Assembly (NCBI GenBank): GCA_009889685.1
Contig: WTZT01000036.1
Location: forward strand, 1 to 6,213
Source of the DNA: Candidatus Hikarchaeia archaeon HikBin4
GTDB lineage: Archaea > Halobacteriota > Halobacteria > Halobacteriales > Hikarchaeaceae
Direction of reading: 5' to 3'
Length of the DNA stretch: 6,213 nt
This document shows, piece after piece, positions 1-5,365 of this stretch. The position numbers were made by a program, and so were the translations under genes. Every line of letters begins with the position of its first letter. Position 1 is the first letter of the stretch. Below the pieces are notes generated by a model, which did no database searches, was not told where the DNA came from, and saw nothing but the letters and a program-made list of their open reading frames with translations.

Positions 1-175
1 TCGTTTGTTCTGCCCCTGCGCCACCTGACGTATATTCGTATGGCCCTGACAGAAGCTTCTTCTTTGCTTCCTGTTCTAACTCCTGAAAACCTATTGGAAT
101 CGATTTCCCGTCACCCGAAATTTCTTTCCTTCTTTTTTTATAAAATCCTCCTTTTTCTGAATTAGTATCTTTCAT
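1..175 (-). CDS. FMN-dependent alpha-hydroxy-acid oxidase (lactate oxidase/2-monooxygenase-like), N-terminal part only
   Basis: Reading the minus strand from the ATG at 175-173 gives 58 uninterrupted codons that run off the left edge, so only the N-terminus is present. The segment at residues 30-56 has FQELEQEAKKKL followed by YEYTSGGAGAEQT. This matches the start of the FMN_dh family (lactate oxidase, lactate 2-monooxygenase, glycolate oxidase), where a helix of the form LEEAA..L is followed by a Y-x-Y-x-x-GGAG-x-E motif. Members are cytosolic TIM-barrel flavoenzymes that oxidise L-2-hydroxy acids to 2-oxo acids. The preceding FYKKRRKEI stretch fits the lactate 2-monooxygenase-like branch, but substrate cannot be decided from this fragment because the catalytic His/Arg residues lie outside the window. 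The ATG is 27 nt from the centre of a TATA-like box, so the mRNA is probably leaderless or nearly so. The gene diverges from the small membrane protein gene on its right. Confidence 0.8.
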   Translation of the reverse strand, partial: MKDTNSEKGGFYKKRRKEISGDGKSIPIGFQELEQEAKKKLLSGPYEYTSGGAGAEQT

Positions 176-197
176 TATTATTTTTTGTATTTACAAC

Positions 198-205
198 ATA
201 TATAT
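198..205. promoter_or_regulatory. Palindromic TATA-like box, possibly serving both divergent genes
   Basis: The 8-nt palindrome ATATATAT lies in the 55-nt gap between two divergent start codons. Its centre is about 26.5 nt from the A of the minus-strand ATG (175) and about 29.5 nt from the A of the plus-strand ATG (231). Archaeal TATA boxes normally sit about 26 nt upstream of the transcription start, so both genes would be leaderless or nearly so. On the minus strand the flank upstream of the box is purine-rich (GAGAGAGG), compatible with a BRE. The plus-strand flank is less so. No promoter test is possible from sequence alone. Confidence 0.5.
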
Positions 206-230
206 CCCTCTCTCCCAAAAAGTACTATTG

Positions 231-566
231 ATGAAACCCACTTCCATCTCCAATCGATACTTGTATCTAATTTTGATTATTTTCGTAATGACTTTCATCG
301 TTTTAGCCTCTCAACAATTCGTCCAAAACTTAAGCAGATTTTTGAATATTATAGGATTTATTTTTGCCATTTTGGTTTACCTAGATATGCGATACTTACA
401 AAATCAACATAATGTCACTTTCAACCTAAAAATACTAGGGCGCTCCATTTCCGAACCCCTACTCCAATCTGTCTATTGCATATCTATATTTCTGGGGATG
501 GGGGCATATGTGCCCGTCGTTCTCGCATATGTCTTCCACAGAAGGGCTATCTTAGACGATAATTAA
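231..566 (+). CDS. Small membrane protein of unknown function, three predicted transmembrane helices
   Basis: This open frame encodes 111 residues from the ATG at 231; a TTG one codon earlier would add one residue. I do not recognise a family. Three hydrophobic segments are visible: residues about 9-26 (YLYLILIIFVMTFIVLA), 37-52 (FLNIIGFIFAILVYLDM) and 78-102 (LQSVYCISIFLGMGAYVPV onward). They are separated by a short loop and by a polar loop of about 25 residues containing KILGRSISEP. The tail is short and charged (HRRAILDDN). Support for a real gene is the coherent membrane topology and the TATA-like box at the right distance for a leaderless transcript; no Shine-Dalgarno is seen. It ends 19 nt before the tRNA-Gly gene, which is transcribed towards it. 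The frame that starts at 185 overlaps it and looks like a shadow. Confidence 0.6.
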   Translation: MKPTSISNRYLYLILIIFVMTFIVLASQQFVQNLSRFLNIIGFIFAILVYLDMRYLQNQHNVTFNLKILGRSISEPLLQSVYCISIFLGMGAYVPVVLAYVFHRRAILDDN

Positions 567-585
567 TTGACTTTCACCCTCTCTA

Positions 586-656
586 TGCGAAAGCCGGGAT
601 TCGAACCCGGGTTGCGACCTTGGCAAGGTCACGTGATCCCACTACACTACTATCGC
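586..656 (-). tRNA. tRNA-Gly (anticodon GCC)
   Basis: Read on the minus strand, the 71-nt sequence folds as a full cloverleaf. The acceptor arm is GCGATAG with CTTTCGC, six pairs and one U-U mismatch at position 5:68. The D-arm starts GTGT and has the loop AGTGGGA. The anticodon stem TGACC/GGTCG encloses the loop TTGCCAA, giving anticodon GCC, which reads GGC and GGU glycine codons. The T-arm is a perfect five-pair stem CCGGG/CCCGG with loop TTCGAAT. The discriminator is A, as expected for archaeal tRNA-Gly, and no CCA is encoded. There is no intron. No T-rich terminator is obvious just after its 3' end. Confidence 0.95.
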
Positions 657-682
657 CAGTAGCAAATGTCAACTTTGTTATA

Positions 683-689
683 CATAAAA
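683..689 (-). promoter_or_regulatory. TATA-like box for tRNA-Gly
   Basis: On the minus strand the sequence reads TTTTATG, within CTTTTATGTATAAC. Its centre at about 686 is 30 nt upstream of the tRNA 5' end (656). With the usual spacing of about 26 nt this puts the transcription start near 660, leaving a leader of a few bases for RNase P to remove, which is typical of archaeal tRNA genes. Inferred from position and base composition only. Confidence 0.45.
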
Positions 690-836
690 GGCTTACGAAC
701 GATACTTTTACTCTCTCCCCTACCTTCTCCTAAAACAAATTTCATAGTTCTCTTAACCATCCTTCAAAATAGTATTTCCATGCGACTGCGGCGCATGGCG
801 TGCATCAAAGCGCCACCCTTATACGGGCGGAGATCT

Positions 837-845
837 GAAAATATC
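837..845 (+). promoter_or_regulatory. Tentative TATA-like element for the ribosomal protein cluster
   Basis: GAAAATATC is the most AT-rich short element before the first gene of the cluster. With normal archaeal spacing it would start transcription near 867, giving a leader of about 15 nt before the ATG at 882. A rival is TTATAC at 819-824, which would start near 848. No good TATA box sits at the distance expected for a leaderless start at 882. The choice is uncertain. Confidence 0.25.
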
Positions 846-881
846 GCTACAGTCTAGTGGTATGATAACTAAGACGATGCA

Positions 882-1712
882 ATGACTCGAACAGTTCTCA
901 TACCTTCTTCGCTCACCCGGGAAACCGAGAATATGCGAATGGCGACTCTGAAAATAGGCTACATAGCCCGCGCGGCTGCTATTTTCAACATAGATCGCAT
1001 TTGCGTTTTCCCCGATCCCCCTGGTGAAGGCGATTTAGGTATGGAATTTATCAGCACCGTTCTGGGATACGCTGTGACTCCTCCATATCTTCGTAAGGAA
1101 ATATGGGGGCAGCGCCCAGAATTGGCTTACGCTGGAGTCCTACCACCTCTTAGAATTTTACCACAGGCCGGCTCTGGATCAGAAGATTCCGAGTCGTTAA
1201 GACAAGGAATAGTGACCCAGGTCGGACCTGATAATCGCGTTTGGGTAATTTGTGGACTACAAAGCCCAATTTCTCTCACAATACCTCCTAACATGGATGT
1301 TGTCGATGGACAACGCGTTTCTGTCAGAGTCTCCTCCGAAAAACCGGTTCGGGCCCGACTATTAACCGATTCTCCGTCGAGAATTTTAGTCGAAACCATC
1401 GATCTAGAATCTGCACTACAGCGTAATGATGCAGGAATTAGAATCGCTACATCCCGGCACGGAAACTTACTCCAAAATAAGAACCTTATTGGACTTATTA
1501 ATCGAGTAAATCGGGAGGGAATGACAGTTGCATTTGGGGCCCCCGGCAGGGGTTTGCCAACAATTCTTGGGTCAAGCCCCAAAGAAATACTTGAACCACA
1601 CACTCGTGGTTCTAAATTTGATTGTTGGCTCAATACAATTCCAAACCAAAGCAGTGAAACGGTGCGAACTGAAGAAGCAATGATAGCTTCTCTTGCATTA
1701 CTTTCACTCTAA
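882..1712 (+). CDS. SPOUT-class RNA methyltransferase, DUF171 / Methyltrn_RNA_3 family
   Basis: The product (276 aa) matches the family of archaeal MTH1 (the protein encoded beside rpl3 in Methanothermobacter) and eukaryotic SPOUT1/C9orf114. Visible parts are the N-terminal strand-helix-strand (VLIPSSLTRETENMRMATLK to RICVF, residues 5-43), the conserved AYAGVLPPLRI (82-92), an inserted beta-rich OB-like domain (about 106-165), and the C-terminal knot that should bind S-adenosylmethionine: FGAPGRGL (218-225) and LNTIPNQSSETVRTEEA (250-266). Family knowledge suggests methylation of a large RNA, probably rRNA, but target and base are not known to me. An in-frame TAA at 870-872 leaves the ATG at 882 as the start, and the conserved first strand follows directly. 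No Shine-Dalgarno is seen. It leads the ribosomal cluster with a 14-nt gap to rpl3, which fits a role in ribosome assembly. Confidence 0.88.
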   Translation: MTRTVLIPSSLTRETENMRMATLKIGYIARAAAIFNIDRICVFPDPPGEGDLGMEFISTVLGYAVTPPYLRKEIWGQRPELAYAGVLPPLRILPQAGSGSEDSESLRQGIVTQVGPDNRVWVICGLQSPISLTIPPNMDVVDGQRVSVRVSSEKPVRARLLTDSPSRILVETIDLESALQRNDAGIRIATSRHGNLLQNKNLIGLINRVNREGMTVAFGAPGRGLPTILGSSPKEILEPHTRGSKFDCWLNTIPNQSSETVRTEEAMIASLALLSL

Positions 1713-1726
1713 AACTATAATCAACT

Positions 1727-2740
1727 ATGGGCACAACACATAGACCTCGAAAAGGCTCACTCGCATTTGGCCCCCGAAAACGCTCGTTGGATCACGTCCC
1801 GAGATTTAATTCGTGGCCGAAAAGCGATAGCGAGCCGAGGCTCCAGGGTTTTGCGGGATACAAAGCCGGGATGACTCATATAATTATAACAAATGACCAA
1901 CAACATTCTCCTCTTTTTGAAATGGAACAAGTTGTTCCTGTAACTCTTGTTGAAACTCCTCCTATGCATGCGATCGCCGTTCGAGCCTATGAGAAAACTC
2001 CTTATGGACTCTATTCTTTAACAGAAGCCTGGGCGGGCGATTACCATGAAACATTGAGCAGATCTCTTCCTCTCCCTAAACAATCCAAGTTAGATGGAAC
2101 GGAAAAATCGCTAAGAGAACTATCCGATCAAGATAAAATCGCCGATATACGAATGATAACTCATACTGTTCCATCTTCTATATCTGGAGTCCCTAAGAAA
2201 AAACCAGATTTAATGGAGACAAGAATCGGAGGGGGTTCCATATCCGAACGATTAGATTTTGCATTTAGCCTCTTACGAGATGGAGGTGTCCACAACGTAG
2301 GTGATATTTTCTCCGAAGGTGATTACCTCGACGTAGCAGGCATTACAAAAGGAAAAGGTACACAAGGACCTGTCAAACGTTGGGGAGTTCAAAAACGGAA
2401 AGGAAAACACTATCGCCAAGGGTACAAACGACGAATCGGAAACCTTGGACCTTGGAACCCTTCACGTGTTAGATCCACTGTACCTCAGCAAGGCCAAACT
2501 GGTTATCACCAACGCACAGAGTATAACAAACGTCTTCTCTCTATAGGGGACGCCGATGAGGCATCCGTCTCCGGCGGATTCTTGGGTTATGGCGAAGTCA
2601 ACGGACCGCATGTACTCGTACACGGTTCTCTGCCTGGGTCTCAAAAACGCTTATTGAGATTCCGGCATGCAACCCGACCAAACAGACCCAATTCACCTAT
2701 TGAAATCACCCACATTTCTAAAACATCAAATCAAGGATAA
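1727..2740 (+). CDS. rpl3: Large-subunit ribosomal protein uL3 (L3p)
   Basis: The 337-residue product is a full-length archaeal/eukaryotic-type L3. The basic N-terminus (HRPRKGSLAFGPRKR, 5-19) leads into GFAGYKAGMTHI (41-52), the start of the beta-barrel core. The hallmark GITKGKGTQGPVKRWG (205-220) is followed by the long basic finger with RRIGNLGPWNPSRVRSTVPQ (235-254) and GQTGYHQRTEYNKRL (256-270), the part that reaches towards the peptidyl transferase centre. A second barrel strand, NGPHVLVHGSLPG (292-304), is near the end. L3 binds 23S rRNA early in 50S assembly. The ATG at 1727 gives the standard N-terminus. It lies 14 nt after the methyltransferase and 6 nt before rpl4. No Shine-Dalgarno is visible, so initiation may depend on coupling or another signal. 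Confidence 0.97.
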   Translation: MGTTHRPRKGSLAFGPRKRSLDHVPRFNSWPKSDSEPRLQGFAGYKAGMTHIIITNDQQHSPLFEMEQVVPVTLVETPPMHAIAVRAYEKTPYGLYSLTEAWAGDYHETLSRSLPLPKQSKLDGTEKSLRELSDQDKIADIRMITHTVPSSISGVPKKKPDLMETRIGGGSISERLDFAFSLLRDGGVHNVGDIFSEGDYLDVAGITKGKGTQGPVKRWGVQKRKGKHYRQGYKRRIGNLGPWNPSRVRSTVPQQGQTGYHQRTEYNKRLLSIGDADEASVSGGFLGYGEVNGPHVLVHGSLPGSQKRLLRFRHATRPNRPNSPIEITHISKTSNQG

Positions 2741-2746
2741 TCTATT

Positions 2747-3490
2747 ATGAAAGCTACACTATTCAATCTTAAAGGAACTAAAGAAGGAACGGTAGACCTT
2801 CCTTCTGCATTCGACACACCTTATCGTCCCGATTTGATTCAAAAAGCAGTAGTGGCATCCCAAGCCAACCGAAAACAGCCTTATGGTTCCGATCCATTTG
2901 CTGGGAAAAGAACTTCTGCAAAATCCTTAGGCAGTGGACATGGACTTGCACAAGTCCCCCGATCAAACGGGCGAGGAAGAAAAGTACCACAAACTGTTAG
3001 CGGTCGAAGATGTCATCCCCCCAAATCTACCAAATCTTATTCTTTAAAAATCAATGAAAAAGAACGAAGGCTAGCAGTTCGGAGTGCCATCGCCGCAACA
3101 GCAAATGCAGATTTGGTTCGTTCTAGAGGGCATAATTTCGATGACAAAGTTATTTTGCCTATCGTGATAACTGATGATGTTTCAGATCTAACAAAAACAA
3201 AAGATATCGTCGAAGTCTTCAATAACATTGGAATTTCTTCCGATCTCGATCGATCAGCTTCACCAAAAGTCCGTGCAGGGCGAGGAAAAACTAGAGGTAG
3301 GAAGTACAAACGTTCCAAATCGATCTTGTTGGTCACTTCTGACAAAGTACTTTTGGCCGCACGAAATGTTCCCGGTGTCGATGCAGTCATTGCTAGCGAA
3401 GTCAACACAGAAGACCTAGCACCCGGAACTCATGCTGGGCGATTGACAATATGGACTGAAAGCGCTATCAAAGAGGTAGAAAACAAATGA
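2747..3490 (+). CDS. rpl4: Large-subunit ribosomal protein uL4 (L4p)
   Basis: The 247-residue product is archaeal-type L4. The N-terminal part (1-45) is the short beta/helix segment. Residues about 48-97 form the extended basic loop (GKRTSAKSLGSGHGLAQVPR, 53-72, then RGRKVPQTVSGRRCHPPK) that lines the peptide exit tunnel. The globular domain follows with LAVRSAIAATAN (109-120), the basic VRAGRGKTRGRKYKRSK (175-191), NVPGVD (207-212), and the terminal APGTHAGRLTIWTESAI (225-241). Length and motifs are normal, with no break. A weak AAGGA lies about 9 nt upstream of the ATG. The last codons overlap the start of rpl23 by 4 nt (ATGA), which implies translational coupling. Confidence 0.97.
   Translation: MKATLFNLKGTKEGTVDLPSAFDTPYRPDLIQKAVVASQANRKQPYGSDPFAGKRTSAKSLGSGHGLAQVPRSNGRGRKVPQTVSGRRCHPPKSTKSYSLKINEKERRLAVRSAIAATANADLVRSRGHNFDDKVILPIVITDDVSDLTKTKDIVEVFNNIGISSDLDRSASPKVRAGRGKTRGRKYKRSKSILLVTSDKVLLAARNVPGVDAVIASEVNTEDLAPGTHAGRLTIWTESAIKEVENK
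3473..3477 (+). promoter_or_regulatory. Shine-Dalgarno-like sequence for rpl23
   Basis: GAGGT lies inside the end of rpl4, nine bases before the ATG of rpl23. It is complementary to the CCUCC region at the 3' end of archaeal 16S rRNA and supports the overlapping start at 3487. Confidence 0.55.
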
Positions 3491-3738
3491 GTGTTTTACA
3501 TTATCCACTCATAACTGAGAAAACAATGGACTCCATTGATTTCGAAAATAAATTAGTATTCATAGTTGATCTTAGTGCTTCTAAACCTGAAATTAAACAA
3601 GCAGTTGAAGATCACTATGGTGTATCTGTCACCAAAGTAAATACTCAGATAACAATGAAAGGAATCAAAAAAGCAACAGTACAATTATCCACAGAAGACG
3701 ACGCTCAAGACGTAATCTCTAGAGTGGGGGTATTCTAA
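3487..3738 (+). CDS. rpl23: Large-subunit ribosomal protein uL23 (L23p)
   Basis: The 83-residue product has the normal short archaeal L23 form. It opens with HYPLITEKTMDSIDFENKLV (5-24), the family signature in which PLITEK begins the first helix, and continues with IKQAVEDHYGVSVTKVNT (36-53) and KKATVQL (61-67). It ends SRVGVF, like the RLGIF-type ends of archaeal relatives. uL23 sits at the exit of the 50S peptide tunnel, where signal recognition particle docks. Its start overlaps the rpl4 stop by 4 nt and it ends one base before the rpl2 ATG. Confidence 0.96.
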   Translation: MSVLHYPLITEKTMDSIDFENKLVFIVDLSASKPEIKQAVEDHYGVSVTKVNTQITMKGIKKATVQLSTEDDAQDVISRVGVF

Positions 3739-3739
3739 T

Positions 3740-4477
3740 ATGGGACGCAGAATTCAAGGACAAAGACGCGGGAGAGCCGGGACTTCTGGTAGCTCCACTT
3801 TCAAAGCCCCTTCTCATAAATATAAAGCAAATCTCTCCCACAAGGCCACCCCTTCCGATTCTGACACGGTCCAAGGAACTGTAATAGAAATAGAACACGA
3901 TCCTGCTAGAAGTGCTCCTGTCGCACTTGTGGATTTCAATGATGGGGACCGTCGCTATGTTCTTGCCCCTGAAGGCATTGCAGTTGGAGATTCCATCGCA
4001 ATTGGAATCTCTGCAGAAATAAAATCAGGAAATACTTTGCCCCTCTCAGAAATACCCGAAGGTCTTCCAGTTTGCAACATAGAAGCAAGGCCTGGGGATG
4101 GTGGAAAATTTGTTAGAGCTAGTGGAGTAAGTGCCACCTTGATTAGCCACGATGTTAATGCAGCAATGGTCAAATTGCCTTCTGGTGAAATCAAACGCTT
4201 AAATCCTAGATGTCGTGCAACCATAGGTATTGTAGCTGGAGGTGGACGCACCGAAAAACCGTTTGTTAAAGCGGGGAAGAAATTCCATAAAATGCGTGTT
4301 AGAGGTACGAAATACCCTCGTGTGAGGGGCGTTGCAATGAATGCAGTCGATCACCCCTTTGGAGGTGGTGGAAAACAACACCCTGGCCGTCCAAAAAGTG
4401 TCGCAAGAGGCGCTCCACCTGGACGAAAAGTTGGTGCAATCGCTTCTAGAAGAACTGGCAGAGGTGGTTCCCGATGA
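3740..4477 (+). CDS. rpl2: Large-subunit ribosomal protein uL2 (L2p)
   Basis: The 245-residue product is archaeal-type L2. The N-terminus [14 protein letters not shown] and the first basic segment lead into an OB-like domain ([20 protein letters not shown], 43-62; RRYVLAPEG, 71-79) and an SH3-like domain ([20 protein letters not shown], 109-128; [20 protein letters not shown], 143-162). The C-terminal basic tail has [20 protein letters not shown] (197-216), the most conserved L2 segment, containing the His/Gly-rich loop that reaches the peptidyl transferase centre. L2 is needed for subunit association and peptide bond formation. The gene starts one base after rpl23 and overlaps rps19 by 4 nt. 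Confidence 0.97.
   Translation: MGRRIQGQRRGRAGTSGSSTFKAPSHKYKANLSHKATPSDSDTVQGTVIEIEHDPARSAPVALVDFNDGDRRYVLAPEGIAVGDSIAIGISAEIKSGNTLPLSEIPEGLPVCNIEARPGDGGKFVRASGVSATLISHDVNAAMVKLPSGEIKRLNPRCRATIGIVAGGGRTEKPFVKAGKKFHKMRVRGTKYPRVRGVAMNAVDHPFGGGGKQHPGRPKSVARGAPPGRKVGAIASRRTGRGGSR
4461..4467 (+). promoter_or_regulatory. Shine-Dalgarno sequence for rps19
   Basis: GAGGTGG lies within the last codons of rpl2, six bases before the overlapping ATG of rps19. It closely matches the anti-Shine-Dalgarno complement (GGAGGUGAUCC) and decides this start over later in-frame methionines. Confidence 0.65.
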
Positions 4478-4902
4478 AAAATAAGGTAGATTATCTCACT
4501 GGCCAAGAAGGAGCATTCACATATCATGGACACACAACTGAACAGTTGCAAGCTCTTAATATTGAGGAATTAGCAGAATTACTCCCCGCAAGGGCTCGAA
4601 GAACCCTTAAACGGGGACTTTCGACCGAGCATGAAAAGCTACGTGAAAAGGCACGTAAGAGGGACCCTGTATCCACTGCAAGCCAACCTATACGGACGCA
4701 TATCCGTGACATGCCCGTCCTGCCAGAATTCATTGGATTGACCTTCGCTGTTTACAATGGACAAATCTTCAAACGTGTGAAAATTGAGGAAGACATGCTA
4801 GGATATTACCTTGGAGAATTTCAACTAACTCGAACTAAAGTCAAACATGGCCAAGCCGGTGTAGGCGCAACCCGCTCCTCGAAATTCGTACCACTTAAAT
4901 AA
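4474..4902 (+). CDS. rps19: Small-subunit ribosomal protein uS19 (S19p)
   Basis: The 142-residue product is of the archaeal/eukaryotic (S15e-like) type, with an N-terminal segment that bacterial S19 lacks: [20 protein letters not shown] (15-34) and [15 protein letters not shown] (36-50). The universal core follows with [20 protein letters not shown] (74-93), [20 protein letters not shown] (94-113), and the basic end [20 protein letters not shown] (114-133). uS19 sits in the 30S head and contacts the intersubunit bridge and tRNA region. It overlaps rpl2 by an ATGA and is separated from rpl22 by 4 nt. Confidence 0.97.
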   Translation: MKNKVDYLTGQEGAFTYHGHTTEQLQALNIEELAELLPARARRTLKRGLSTEHEKLREKARKRDPVSTASQPIRTHIRDMPVLPEFIGLTFAVYNGQIFKRVKIEEDMLGYYLGEFQLTRTKVKHGQAGVGATRSSKFVPLK

Positions 4903-4906
4903 AATC

Positions 4907-5365
4907 ATGGGAATCAATTACTCCGTACAATCCGACCAAAATACTACAGCTAGGGCGATAATCCGTAACCAAGATATAAGTCCTAAACACTCACGAGAAA
5001 TATCTCGGGCAATTAAAGGAAAAACCACTTCCGATGCTATATCTTATTTAGAAGATGTAATAGATCTAAAACGGTCCATCCCCTTCAGAACTCACAATAG
5101 TGGAGTAGGCCACCGAAAAGATCTGATTGGCTGGGATGCTGGAAGGTATCCTCAAAAAGCTTCTCGTGCATTCTTAAAATTATTAACTAACGCTATGGGG
5201 AATGCAGACAACAAAGGCCTCGATTCACCCTCTATGAATATCGTGCATGTGGCCGCGCATAGAGTTGGAGTCCGACGTGGCAGACGCCCCCGAGCATTTG
5301 GTCGTGCCACTCCTTGGAACACTACACTAGTAGATGTTGAAATAATCTTGGAGGCTGATTCTTAG
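4907..5365 (+). CDS. rpl22: Large-subunit ribosomal protein uL22 (L22p)
   Basis: The 152-residue product is archaeal-type L22. It has the helix-rich N-terminal half (ISPKHSREISRAIKGKTTSD, 24-43), the archaeal insertion with PFRTHNSGVGHRK (59-71), GRYPQKASRAFLKLL (79-93), and the beta-hairpin region HVAAHRVGVRRGRRPRAFGR (114-133) that lines the exit tunnel next to uL4. The final strand is VDVEIILEA (142-150). No Shine-Dalgarno is seen in the 4-nt gap or the end of rps19; initiation probably relies on ribosomes finishing rps19. The TAG stop abuts the rps3 ATG with no gap. Confidence 0.97.
   Translation: MGINYSVQSDQNTTARAIIRNQDISPKHSREISRAIKGKTTSDAISYLEDVIDLKRSIPFRTHNSGVGHRKDLIGWDAGRYPQKASRAFLKLLTNAMGNADNKGLDSPSMNIVHVAAHRVGVRRGRRPRAFGRATPWNTTLVDVEIILEADS
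5350..5354 (+). promoter_or_regulatory. Shine-Dalgarno sequence for rps3
   Basis: GGAGG lies inside the end of rpl22, eleven bases before the rps3 ATG at 5366. The spacing is a little long, but it is the strongest purine motif there and supports that start. Confidence 0.5.

Larger units (their letters stand above)
657..881. other. Intergenic region between tRNA-Gly and the ribosomal cluster, with a GC-rich inverted-repeat patch
   Basis: No protein gene is convincing here: the 63-codon plus-strand frame at 666-857 has a low-complexity hydrophobic/basic translation and ends in the gap. The stretch from about 700 to 770 is pyrimidine-rich. From 779 to 830 the sequence turns GC-rich and contains short inverted repeats: CATGCG (779-784) with CGCATG (792-797), TGGCG (796-800) with CGCCA (811-815), and an alternative pairing of CGCC (811-814) with GGCG (826-829). 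GCGA (782-785) can also pair with TCGC (844-847), just before an ACA (849-851). Positions 851-867 resemble a tRNA D-arm. The region must hold the promoter of the ribosomal cluster and may encode a small structured RNA, but neither is proven. Confidence 0.5.

Noticed and set aside
502..515. Perfect inverted repeat GGGCA-TATG-TGCCC near the end of the membrane protein gene
   Set aside because: It lies inside the third transmembrane helix coding sequence, has only five pairs and no T-run after it, so it is not a credible terminator.
666..857. 63-codon plus-strand open frame between the tRNA and the cluster
   Set aside because: The translation looks like chance (hydrophobic then basic, no domain), there is no ribosome-binding site, and it spans the GC shift and the tRNA-Gly promoter region.
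1127..1633. 168-codon minus-strand open frame inside the methyltransferase gene
   Set aside because: It is antisense to a gene with clear family motifs throughout; its own translation shows no recognisable domain.
3037..3408. 123-codon minus-strand open frame inside rpl4
   Set aside because: It is antisense to conserved L4 sequence; codon structure follows L4, not this frame.
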